Source of the DNA: CAZKEW01 sp964580435
GTDB lineage: Bacteria > Acidobacteriota > Aminicenantia > Aminicenantales > UBA8522
Reading direction: 5' to 3'
Assembly (NCBI GenBank): GCA_964580435.1
Contig: CAZOKP010000038.1
Location: 1-24,116 of the forward strand
DNA length: 24,116 nucleotides
Shown here: positions 7,371 through 14,514 of the stretch, one piece after another
How the letters are laid out: every line of letters begins with the position of its first letter
Numbering within the stretch: the first letter of the stretch is position 1
Notes under the pieces: model-generated
Told to the model about the DNA's origin: nothing
Database searches by the model: none
The model's input: the letters and a program-made list of their open reading frames with translations, nothing else
Program-made: the position numbers and the translations under genes

Positions 7371-7411
7371 GGAGACACGATCCAAATTCAAGAGAATTCG
7401 GTCATGTCCCC
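7370..7411. repeat. Dispersed palindromic repeat, copy C
   Basis: The left arm GGGAGACACGATCCAAATTC and the right arm GAGAATTCGGTCATGTCCCC form an imperfect hairpin of the same family as copies A, B and D. The preceding GAAATA corresponds to GAAATT in copy D, so the TAG stop of the kinase gene (7368-7370) is part of the repeat. After it, 7472-7486 can form a second small GC-rich hairpin (CCGGG-TAAGG-CCCGG) without a good T-tract. Confidence 0.7.
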
Positions 7412-7504
7412 AATTTCTGCCCCCGATTTTCACCTCCCCCAATTTCAGTCGCCCGGATTTCATTTTCGCCGCCGGGTAAGGCCCGGGGATGTTTCTTGAT
7501 GGCT

Positions 7505-7837
7505 TTATGCGCTGCTGAGCTTAGCGCTGACGAGACGATTGAGACTGATGCCTTCTTCCGCGGCCTTCATGGCGAGTTCGCGATGAACTTCGGGCGGAAT
7601 CCTGACGATAAATTTTCCGCTGTATGATCGACTGGAAAGGGGGTGCGGGGGTGATTCCCCGTTGCTTTTCATATCCCGAACAGCCTCTTTAACCAGGTTG
7701 CGTATTCCTTGAAGTGAAGCCTCTTGTGTATCTGCCAGCCAGCTCAGGCTGGGAAACTCGAGGCATAATCCGACATATTCCTTGTCGTCCTCTGACCAGG
7801 TGATTCTGTAAGTATATCGGTCATTTTTCATGGTCAT
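7505..7837 (-). CDS. hicB: HicB-family antitoxin
   Basis: The product has 110 residues. The N-terminal half (YTYRITWSEDDKEYVGLCLE, then FPSLSWLADTQEASLQGI) is the degenerate RNase-H-like HicB fold. The C-terminal part (YSGKFIVRIPPEVHRELAMK, then AAEEGISLNRLVSAKL) is a ribbon-helix-helix DNA-binding tail. It should bind and neutralise the HicA toxin and repress the operon. Its start overlaps the hicA stop by 4 bp (7834-7837), so the two are translationally coupled, toxin first. A near-copy of its tail lies at 2123-2262. Confidence 0.88.
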   Translation of the reverse strand: MTMKNDRYTYRITWSEDDKEYVGLCLEFPSLSWLADTQEASLQGIRNLVKEAVRDMKSNGESPPHPLSSRSYSGKFIVRIPPEVHRELAMKAAEEGISLNRLVSAKLSSA

Positions 7838-8085
7838 TTTTCCGCCTCCAGTTTATCAATAGCCGCGAGCACTTGTTTTACCTGATATGCCTTGGCCATT
7901 CCTCTGTGATTTTGAATGTTGATTCTTGGGTCGCCAGGCCACGGAGTCTTGTAGATTCGATGGCTACCGCTGTTCTGTCTTGGCGCCCCGAAAAAATGGT
8001 CACACATTTTGGCCAAATCACTGAAACGTACATTTTTGGGATTTTGCCTTGTCCTCCTGAGGAGGTCCGCAATTCTTTCACTCAT
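7834..8085 (-). CDS. hicA: HicA-family mRNA interferase toxin
   Basis: The product has 83 residues. It shows the HicA double-stranded-RNA-binding-like fold pattern with the conserved GSHRIYKTP, whose His is the catalytic residue in the family, followed by INIQNHRGMAKAYQVKQVL. The N-terminal extension (ERIADLLRRTRQNPKNVRFS, then DLAKMCDHFFG) is typical of the longer HicA subgroup. The start at ATG 8085 lacks an evident ribosome binding site. An in-frame TAA about 36 bp upstream excludes a much longer form. The near-palindromic stretch with two TATCATTA repeats just upstream (about 8086-8105) may be an operator. Confidence 0.85.
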   Translation of the reverse strand: MSERIADLLRRTRQNPKNVRFSDLAKMCDHFFGAPRQNSGSHRIYKTPWPGDPRINIQNHRGMAKAYQVKQVLAAIDKLEAEK

Positions 8086-8223
8086 AATGATATCACTAAT
8101 GATACTGTTGTCAAGGGATTTTTATTAAGCTTCGCTAGAGAAGACGCCTTCAAGGTTTATTTTTGTCAGTGCTCGTTTGCGCCGATGGCAGAATTCAAAA
8201 TTGGGGGATAGCAGAAAATCAGA

Positions 8224-8290
8224 GCACACGTACCAAATTGCGAAATTGGGTGACACGATCCGAATTCCAGAGAATTCGGTCATGTCCCCC
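8224..8290. repeat. Dispersed palindromic repeat, copy D with an extra half-arm
   Basis: The core at 8248-8290 has GGGTGACACGATCCGAATT and AATTCGGTCATGTCCCCC around a CCAGAG loop. It is the best-matched hairpin of the four, with arms nearly identical to copy C. An additional partial left arm, GCACACGTACCAAATT, lies just before it at 8224-8239, like the doubling seen in copy B. It ends 6 bp before the duplicated oxidoreductase tail. The rest of 8106-8223 shows no gene. Confidence 0.75.
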
Positions 8291-8296
8291 TATTTG

Positions 8297-8409
8297 GTCT
8301 CGGCCGCTACCCGATCTTCTGCGCGCATTTGCGGGCGGCGCCGACCGCGCTCGGCACCCCGCCGATCTGGCAGGACCAGCACGAACCGATGAGGAGATTC
8401 CGGACCGGT
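8297..8409 (-). pseudogene. Duplicated 3' tail of the FAD oxidoreductase gene
   Basis: These 113 bp match 11467-11579 with only two differences (8303 G/A and 8322 C/G). The matching part contains the last 34 codons and the stop of the oxidoreductase gene at 11477-12955, plus 10 bp beyond it, in the same orientation. Homology stops abruptly at ACCGGT (8409), and in the continued frame a TGA appears at once. It is a non-functional fragment. It may be a remnant of a tandem or dispersed copy, or an assembly artefact at a short repeat. Confidence 0.8.
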
Positions 8410-8413
8410 CATG

Positions 8414-8443
8414 TTGACGGCGATATTTTTCTTATAGTATTTA
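8414..8443 (+). promoter_or_regulatory. Possible promoter of the secreted Vps62-like gene
   Basis: TTGACG at 8414-8419, an 18-bp spacer, and TATTTA at 8438-8443, in an AT-rich patch about 95 bp before ATG 8539. Suggestive only. Confidence 0.35.
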
Positions 8444-8538
8444 TTCTGTTAGAGGTTACCGGTGGGCGAGGAGATAAAGAAAGGGATTCCGGCCACGACT
8501 ATCAAGCGTTATCCTTTATTTTCGGGAGGAGGGTGAGC

Positions 8539-10703
8539 ATGAAAAGAGTATTCTTCCTTCTTTGCTTTATTTTTTTGATGCCAGCAGCTTTCCTCATGAC
8601 GCTGCCGGAAACATACGACTTGCTTGGGCATGCGAGGGCGGCAAAATGGCGGAACGACAGGGGAAGGGTTCTCCCTTTTCCGGGGTCAACAAATGACCCC
8701 CGCGGTTTCGTCCGCTTCAGCCCCATGCGGCTGGAAGACGGTTCCACATCCAGCGGGATCCTTGAGACTCATCCCCGTTGGGACAGAGGAGGCTGGATCG
8801 AGGGAGAGTTCTCGGTGACCGTGCCGGCAGGTTCTGTCTTTGAGGCGGAGGTCGGATTCCTGGAAGGGGCCAGCGGTACCGACGGCGTTGTATTCGAGGT
8901 GTTCTGGCGTAAAGGCGGGACTGAGGCGATTCTTGCTCGCCTCGAGAAGGGCTACTCTGGCCGATTGGAATCAATCCGTGCCGACCTTGCGGCCTATGCC
9001 GGCCGTTCAGGTCGTATCGTGCTTCGCGTCGGTGCTGGCGTCTCTTCGGGAAAGGACTGGGCGGCCTGGAAAAAGGCAGCCATCATTCCGGCGCCGCCGT
9101 CCGTCTCCATACAGCAGGCCACGCCACCTGCTCAGGCTAAAGCTCAGGCCCCAAAGCCACAACGGGAACACCCGGCCGGAAAGGCCATTCCAAGAGTAAC
9201 TATTCATGATGGACAAGAGTTCTCTGCGCACCCGAATTGGGATGTCGAGACGGTTAAATTCCTCTTCGAGAAAGACAAAGACAGACTTGGAGTCCGGATG
9301 GAGTTCTTTGGGGGCCCGCCATCGAGCCGGTTTTATCTATTTTTCAACACAAATAAAGACGAAACTGCGGATTTGTCATTGATTTGCCAGCCTGACAAGT
9401 TCGAGGTGATAAGGGGCGCGGACGTGATCCCGCCACTTGATGTTATCTACAGCGGCACCCCCGTCGTTTCCGATCGCACGTACTCCCTGGATTTTCCCTG
9501 GCACCATCTGATGGCTCTTGTTGACAAGGCCTATGTCTGGGCGCTAGTCCCGGACAGCGGCGATCACGTTCCGGATGAAGGATATCGGGCCGAGTTGGCA
9601 TATGACAGGAGCAAAGTCGAAGTTTATCCGGACCAGGACCGGGATTATATCTCTGATGATGTGGAATATCGTCTGCTGCAGAAATTCAGCCCCTATTACA
9701 AATTTGCCAGGAAGGATGGCAAAGAAGAAAGCTACCGCCCCTCAGACCCGGTCTGGCAACTCCAATTTGCCCAGTTGAAAAATGACGATTGGCTTGACGG
9801 ATCCCCTCCGGACAATGTCCGTAGCTGCCCGGACCCTATAAGTCCCCCGGAGCGACTCCTGGATTGCCTGGGCGGTCGCACTGACCTGACGGTGAATCCC
9901 ACCAAGACCCGCTATTTCATCAACATTGGCGACGATCGCGGGCGGCCCGGTCCGCCCTGGAGTGACATACTTGCCGAAGGACATACAGGCACATTCGGCC
10001 ACGTCGTGCCAGCAGAGATGGGATTCTGCAAGGACGATCGCGCTTCGCAGGTCCTGGGGCCGCAAGTTCGAGAGTATTACAAGGTTGAATATTGGCAGTA
10101 CTTTGGATACAACGGTGTCGATACATATTGCTGCGACCACGAGGGCGACTGGTGCACTGTCCAGCTCTGGGTCGACCCGGAAACAGAAAAACCTGTCCTG
10201 ACTGCCCATTTTACCCACGGGAAGGTTTATTCTATGACTTGCGGCGGACAAGGGATGTGGTGGCAATTGATGAACATATCGAGGAACACCGGGGGCCTAA
10301 CTTTGGTCGTGATATCGGCTTTCCCCTGTTCGGAGGGGAGAGGTATCGGCCTGACAGCCAGGACAATCACATTCAGTTTTACAACCAGACGCACGTCGTC
10401 ATCTATTGGGAGCGAAACAGCCACGAATGCTGGCCGAGCTGGCGCGGTGATTTAACCGGCGCGGCGGAGCACAACGGCCAAGGCGTCTGCTACCTGACGA
10501 GGGATATCCCGAACTTCGGCGAAGTCGACTTTCCATTCGGCGCGTCGGCGAAAATCATTCTTCGTTTCAACGGCTACTGGGGGGCATTCCACCATCATTC
10601 AAATTTCCCTCCGCCGGGACCGGCATTGCATTGCCAGTGGACATGGCCTCCTCGGCCGGAAGCAACGCTCCGTGATGGCGCTTGTCGGGAATGCGAATTC
10701 TAG
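8539..10703 (+). CDS. Secreted Vps62-like protein, interrupted by a frameshift
   Basis: The start at ATG 8539 follows a strong GGAGGAGGG (8526-8534) and opens a signal peptide (MKRVFFLLCFIFLMPAAF). The mature part has an N-terminal beta-rich region, a Pro/Ala/Lys/Gln linker near residues 185-215, a second beta region, and from about residue 365 a Vps62-like module (SDDVEYRLLQKFSPYYKF ... CCDHEGDWCTVQLWV). Near 10229-10233 the coding phase changes. The first frame runs on as non-conserved sequence to 10455, whereas the frame two bases over continues convincingly (DLRRTRDVVAIDEHIEEHRG, HVVIYWERNSHECWP, FNGYWGAFHHHS) to TAG 10701-10703. Restoring one T in GTTTATTCTATG would give a single product of about 721 residues. 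This is either a sequencing or assembly slip or a recent inactivation. Function is unknown; export is likely. Confidence 0.7.
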
Positions 10704-10720
10704 CCCTCGAAGCTCGGAGT

Positions 10721-10773
10721 GAAAGTGAAAATGGGGACGTGGGTCAGGTCTTCAAGGTCAGAATTTGTGACCT
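10721..10773. repeat. Partial dispersed element E
   Basis: GTGAAAATGGGGACG-type sequence (10727-10740) resembles 15917-15932 and the left edge of the palindromic repeats. It is followed by an inverted repeat AGGTCA-7 nt-TGACCT (10755-10773). It lies 18 bp after the stop of the frameshifted gene. Confidence 0.4.
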
Positions 10774-10816
10774 CAACTTGGGGAGGGCAGGGATTTTAAG
10801 TTCCAGCTCTTTTGTC

Positions 10817-10845
10817 TTGACAGATGGATCGGACCGGTATAGATT
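10817..10845 (+). promoter_or_regulatory. Promoter of the phd-relE operon
   Basis: TTGACA at 10817-10822, a 17-bp spacer, TAGATT at 10840-10845. It lies directly before a TAGACC/GGTCTA operator and about 50 bp before the antitoxin start. Confidence 0.6.
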
Positions 10846-10849
10846 GTAA

Positions 10850-10882
10850 TAGACCTATTAATTGGTCTAAAAATAGACCTAT
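10850..10882. promoter_or_regulatory. Operator-like palindrome of the phd-relE operon
   Basis: TAGACC (10850-10855) and GGTCTA (10864-10869) form a 20-bp near-perfect palindrome with an AT-rich centre. A third half-site, TAGACCTAT, follows at 10874-10882. The position overlaps the expected transcription start, as for Phd/YefM autorepression. Confidence 0.55.
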
Positions 10883-10897
10883 ATGGAGAGCGCGGCA

Positions 10898-11167
10898 ATG
10901 AATTACTTAGAAACGGTCCCCCTCAGCAAGGCCAAAGTTCTCCTTTCGGAGTTCATCCGGAGGGTTAGGGAAGAACACGAGTCTTTCGCCATCACTCACA
11001 GGGGAAAGGTTGAGGGGGTCCTTCTGAGTATCGAGGAGTACGAAAGCCTCATCGAGACTCTGGAAATCCTGAGCGACAGGGAGCTTATGGCCAGAATCCG
11101 GCGCGGGCTCAAGGATGAGAAAGCCGAAAAGCTTCATCCACATCAAGAGGTCTTCCCGGAGAAATGA
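10898..11167 (+). CDS. Phd/YefM-family antitoxin
   Basis: The product has 89 residues. The N-terminal Phd/YefM DNA-binding domain is visible: YLETVPLSKAKVLLSEFIRR, then EEHESFAITHRGKVEGVLLS and IEEYESLIETLEIL. The charged C-terminal tail (about residues 65-89) would wrap the toxin. ATG 10898 is preferred over ATG 10883 because GGAGAG at 10885-10890 is well placed for it and family similarity begins at MNYLETV. Its TGA overlaps the toxin ATG (11164-11167). It probably represses its own promoter through the palindrome at 10850-10882. Confidence 0.88.
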   Translation: MNYLETVPLSKAKVLLSEFIRRVREEHESFAITHRGKVEGVLLSIEEYESLIETLEILSDRELMARIRRGLKDEKAEKLHPHQEVFPEK

Positions 11168-11460
11168 GAAAGCCTCCCTGTACAATTCTCTTTACGAAAG
11201 AGGCAAAGAGGAACGTCGAGAAGCTGGATCCTTCAATCAGGAAAGTCATCGCCAAAGCTATAGAATCCTTGGCCGCCAATCCCGCCAAAGGAAAGCCGTT
11301 GGCCTACGACCTGGCCGGTTTGCATTCGCTGAGGACATCCGATTATCGAATCATCTACCGGATAAGAGAAAAGAAGCTCCTCATTATCGTTATCGCCGTC
11401 GGCCACCGCAGAGAAATATACAAGAAACTCAAAGAACTCCTCTCTGGCTTATCACCTTAG
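11164..11460 (+). CDS. RelE/ParE-superfamily toxin
   Basis: The product has 98 residues with the RelE pattern: an N-terminal strand (CTILFTKEAKRNVEKLD), two helices (IRKVIAKAIESLAANP), and the core strands LAYDLAGLHSLRTSDYRIIY, then LLIIVIAVGHRREIYKKL. The Arg/Tyr/His residues of the last strands correspond to the ribosome-dependent mRNA-cleaving surface in RelE. It overlaps the antitoxin by 4 bp, antitoxin first, opposite to the gene order of the two other modules in the window. The stop at 11460 is 16 bp from the convergent stop of the oxidoreductase gene. Confidence 0.88.
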   Translation: MRKPPCTILFTKEAKRNVEKLDPSIRKVIAKAIESLAANPAKGKPLAYDLAGLHSLRTSDYRIIYRIREKKLLIIVIAVGHRREIYKKLKELLSGLSP

Positions 11461-11466
11461 GCGATC

Positions 11467-11579
11467 GTCTCGACCGCTACCCGATCTTCTGGGCGCATTT
11501 GCGGGCGGCGCCGACCGCGCTCGGCACCCCGCCGATCTGGCAGGACCAGCACGAACCGATGAGGAGATTCCGGACCGGT
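11467..11579. repeat. 113-bp direct repeat, copy 2 (within the oxidoreductase 3' end)
   Basis: Partner of 8297-8409, same orientation, 111 of 113 positions identical. The two copies are offset by 3170 bp and enclose the Vps62-like gene and the phd-relE pair. Confidence 0.9.
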
Positions 11580-12955
11580 GTATCGATAGTGACGCTCATC
11601 ATGTTCTTGTAGAACTTGTTTTTCGGATTCCAGCTCCAGGCTGAGGTGGCGCCGTCGGTATTGCCCGTGTAGCGTTCGAAGGTGCGGGGCGTGGCCAGGT
11701 CGGAAAATTCGATGCGGGCCGCCAAATCCGGAATCACGGCGGAGGCCTTGGCAATCAGGGCCTGTATAACACGCTCCTTGAGCTCCTCGTATTTCTGCTT
11801 GTCCGCTCCGCCCCAGTTATCCATCCAGCGGTAGGGTGAGATGGCGTGGATCATCAGTCCCGACTTGCCCTGAGGCGCAAGGCCCGGATCGTGAAGAGAA
11901 GGGGAATAGAGGCCGATCGAGACCTTCCGGAAAAACTCCGGATCGTTTGCGGCCACCCGGACGTCGGCGTCGGCCAGGTTGTCGTGGTAGGTCACATGGG
12001 GCGCCTTGAGCCACTTCCCCATTTCGGCCGGCGGGATATTGAGGCCCAGATAGACCGTCGCGATCCCTTCCGAGACCGCGGCCCGGGCGACCTTTTCCCT
12101 GAAGGCGTCGGGCAGGAGGGACCGGTCGTCGAGCCACTCCAGGAATGTCTTCTTGTAGTCGGCGGCGGAAATGACCCAGTCGGCCGGGTGGAATTCACCC
12201 CGGGATTCGACGCCGATTGCGGCCCCATCTTTGGTGATAATCTTATCGACCCGCGAGCTGAGCTTCAGCTCACCGCCGAGGGACCGGAAATTGTCCGCCA
12301 GCGCGTCCGCCCAGGACTGCAGGCCGCTTCGGACGGTCCAGTAATCATCGAAAAAGGTGACGAACGCCGGGCCGATCAAGGCGGCCGACATGTCGGGGTA
12401 GGCAAGGTCCTTGAAGAACCGGAAGAGTACGGAATCCCGGCCGAAGCAGCGGGCCGCGAAATCCGTCGTTGTCATTTCCGAGTATTTCCGATAGAGGGCG
12501 ATGAACCGCACCAGATTGAACGGATAGGCCAGGTAGGCCGCCAAGCCTTTGGGCCGCATGACGGCGAACATGCTCCGGATCATCTCGTCGGCCGCGGCGA
12601 AATAACGGTCGAGGTTTTCCTTTTCGCCGGGGTAGGCCTCGCGCACCAGCCGCTTGACATCCTCGTAGCTCGAGCAGACGCCGTTCATTTCGCCGGTAAT
12701 GAGGCCCATTTTCTGGCGCACGAACTCCACCTTGTCGAAAACACCGATCTCCTTCATGATCGGGAAGATGACGTCGGAGGATTCAAAAGAGACGGTGCCG
12801 CTTTCGAAATAGAAACCCTGGCGCCGGAAGCCGGCCGTGTAACCGCCCGGCGACGTGTGGGCTTCGAAGAGTGTCACTTTGTGCCCTTTTCGAGCGAGAA
12901 GGTTGGCGGCGGTTAGGCCGCCCATTCCGGACCCGATGATGGCGATCTTTTTCAT
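11477..12955 (-). CDS. FAD-dependent oxidoreductase of the phytoene desaturase/carotenoid isomerase (CrtI-like) family
   Basis: The product has 492 residues. The N-terminal dinucleotide-binding motif is IGSGMGGLTAANLLARKGH (from residue 7), followed by FEAHTSPGGYT, as in CrtI/CrtISO-type amine-oxidase-fold flavoproteins. The C-terminal FAD-contacting motif is RNLLIGSCWSCQIGGVPSAV, near residue 460. Substrate cannot be read from sequence. No other carotenoid genes are visible, so a role in carotenoid metabolism is not shown; many relatives act on other polyprenyl or lipid substrates. AGGAG lies 6 nt before ATG 12955. It is convergent with relE. Its last 113 bp are duplicated at 8297-8409. Confidence 0.85.
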   Translation of the reverse strand: MKKIAIIGSGMGGLTAANLLARKGHKVTLFEAHTSPGGYTAGFRRQGFYFESGTVSFESSDVIFPIMKEIGVFDKVEFVRQKMGLITGEMNGVCSSYEDVKRLVREAYPGEKENLDRYFAAADEMIRSMFAVMRPKGLAAYLAYPFNLVRFIALYRKYSEMTTTDFAARCFGRDSVLFRFFKDLAYPDMSAALIGPAFVTFFDDYWTVRSGLQSWADALADNFRSLGGELKLSSRVDKIITKDGAAIGVESRGEFHPADWVISAADYKKTFLEWLDDRSLLPDAFREKVARAAVSEGIATVYLGLNIPPAEMGKWLKAPHVTYHDNLADADVRVAANDPEFFRKVSIGLYSPSLHDPGLAPQGKSGLMIHAISPYRWMDNWGGADKQKYEELKERVIQALIAKASAVIPDLAARIEFSDLATPRTFERYTGNTDGATSAWSWNPKNKFYKNMMSVTIDTPVRNLLIGSCWSCQIGGVPSAVGAARKCAQKIG

Positions 12956-12982
12956 GTGAGCTCCTGGTCAGGCTTGGCCCAA

Positions 12983-13012
12983 ATTATGCCTGATTTGGTC
13001 CTTGTCTGCCAA
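12983..13012 (-). promoter_or_regulatory. Promoter of the FAD oxidoreductase gene
   Basis: On the minus strand TTGGCA (13007-13012), an 18-bp spacer and CATAAT (12983-12988): one mismatch in each hexamer. The leader would be about 20 nt and contains the AGGAG ribosome binding site. Confidence 0.5.
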
Positions 13013-13171
13013 GTGAATAAAATTCCATAATTAAAGTGGGGTTAAGGAGAGATGACGAGGTCTATAGGGCGGCTCTGACGAGATTGGGGTCGGAATAAGA
13101 GAAGGTCCATATCGACGAGCGAACGATGAAGAGTTAACTTGCTGAAAACAAAGCCGTTGGTGGTCTTAACC

Positions 13172-14440
13172 TCAGCGAATACCCACGCATTCCCGCACGG
13201 CCTCGATCAGCTTGGCCGAATCATAGCCGATTCCGTCCTTGAAGACGGTTTCGACCTTTTCGATATCCGCAATGTTAGCCGCCGGATTCCCCTTGATCAA
13301 CACCATGTCCGCCTGCTTGCCTGGCGCCAGGGTCCCGATCTGACCGAGTTCGCCCAGGTAAAGCGCGCCGTTGTGCGTAGCAATCTTGATGGCCTCCAGG
13401 GGAGTGAACCCGGCCTCGACGAGCAACTCGACTTCCCGCTGGTCGCCGAATCCCGCTACCACTCCGCCGTAGCCGGTGGGGTCCGGTCCGGCGATGAGCA
13501 GTCCCCCTGCCCTGACGAACTCCCGCTCGAAATCCATCTCCTTTTTGAGGGCGATGGGCGCGGGTGAGTCCTTGGACTCGCCGACTCGCGCCCGCAGCGT
13601 CAGGTAAGCGATCCGGATATCTGACGCCATGGCGTCCAGAACGCGCTGCTGGAGCGGAGGCCGGCCCGGCACGGAAATTTCGAGTACCGGCAGCGTCGAG
13701 GTCACGGCCACCTTCTTCGCCACCAGGTCGCGGATCATCTCCTGGATTTGAGGGCCGGAGATATCCAGCTTGAGAAGCATNNNNNNNNNNNNNNNNNNNN
13801 NNNNNNNNNNNNNNNNNNNNNNNNNNNNNNNNNNNNNNNNNNNNNNNNNNNNNNNNNNNNNNNNNNNNNNNNNNNNNNNNTCTGGGCCGGTGAGCTCGTG
13901 CATCTGCAGAGTGAACGCCCCAGGGCCCTCAAGGTAAGGGCTCGTGACGTGCATTTTGGGGCCGGGCTCCCTGCCCTGGTCAATGGCCGTTTTCAAATTC
14001 AGTTCCGTGAAGGGCTCGAGGCTGCCCGTTGTGCGGATGGTCGTTACGCCGCAGGCCAGGTACAACCGCGGCGCGCTGAAAGCCAGCGTGTTGTAGTGCG
14101 CCTGTCCCACAGGGTAGAAGATATGATCGTGCATTCCCACGAGCCCGGGGATCACCGTGTAATCACGCATCTCCAAGACCTGGGCTCCCGGGGGCACTGG
14201 AGTAGCGGCCGCGTTACCAAGCGCCTGGATCTTGCCGCCCGAAACGATGATTGTCTGGTCTTCGCGGGCGGGGGCGCCGGTCCCATCGATCACGCGCACA
14301 TGGGTGAGAGCGAAAAGGGGCGCGTCAACCGTGACAAAGGCTTTTACAGCGGGTGCAAGCGTCGGCGGCGTTTGGGGCGTTTGCGCTCCCAGCGCAAATA
14401 TGGCCAGAACCAGGGAAACAAGGATTAAGATTTTGCGCAT
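13172..14440 (-). CDS. Secreted metal-dependent amidohydrolase, broken by an assembly gap
   Basis: The start ATG 14440 follows GAGGTGA and opens a signal peptide (MRKILILVSLVLAIFALGA). A composite-domain strand follows (LTHVRVIDGTGAPARED...IIVSGGKIQALG) and then VIPGLVGMHDHIFYP with the H104-x-H106 metal ligands of the amidohydrolase superfamily. About 100 codons on, the sequence enters the N-gap, which should hide the Lys and one or two His ligands. After the gap come LLIAGPDPTGYGGV (probable active-site Asp), ATHNGALYLG and the closing IGTLAPGKQADMVLIKGNP. The family is imidazolonepropionase/prolidase-like periplasmic hydrolases; substrate unknown. The visible sequence is about 390 residues, so the true gap is probably longer or shorter than the placeholder. 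The 12956-13171 spacer shows only the oxidoreductase promoter. Confidence 0.82.
   Translation of the reverse strand: MRKILILVSLVLAIFALGAQTPQTPPTLAPAVKAFVTVDAPLFALTHVRVIDGTGAPAREDQTIIVSGGKIQALGNAAATPVPPGAQVLEMRDYTVIPGLVGMHDHIFYPVGQAHYNTLAFSAPRLYLACGVTTIRTTGSLEPFTELNLKTAIDQGREPGPKMHVTSPYLEGPGAFTLQMHELTGPXXXXXXXXXXXXXXXXXXXXXXXXXXXXXXXXXXMLLKLDISGPQIQEMIRDLVAKKVAVTSTLPVLEISVPGRPPLQQRVLDAMASDIRIAYLTLRARVGESKDSPAPIALKKEMDFEREFVRAGGLLIAGPDPTGYGGVVAGFGDQREVELLVEAGFTPLEAIKIATHNGALYLGELGQIGTLAPGKQADMVLIKGNPAANIADIEKVETVFKDGIGYDSAKLIEAVRECVGIR
13781..13880. other. Assembly gap (100 N)
   Basis: Exactly 100 N inside the amidohydrolase gene: a placeholder, so the real length is unknown. Confidence 1.
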
Positions 14441-14514
14441 TGTTCACCTCTTTATTTATCCCGACCACAAATAAACGGGACGGGCCGACTATGATGAAGA
14501 TTCGCCGGGCTTTA

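Noticed and set aside
8087..8114. TTGACA-N16-TATCAT promoter on the minus strand for hicAB
   Set aside because: The predicted transcription start would fall inside the hicA coding sequence, so it cannot be the promoter for the full gene as read.
1239..8290. CRISPR array made of the palindromic repeats
   Set aside because: The copies are kilobases apart, degenerate, and not separated by short unique spacers; no cas genes are seen.
8329..8538. Upstream extension of the Vps62-like gene to an ATG at 8329
   Set aside because: The extension lies in the duplicated oxidoreductase tail and lacks a ribosome binding site. ATG 8539 has GGAGGAGGG and begins a signal peptide.
11846..12916. Long plus-strand frame of 356 codons
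   Set aside because: It is antisense to the well-supported FAD oxidoreductase, with Arg/Gly/Asp-rich composition and no family resemblance.
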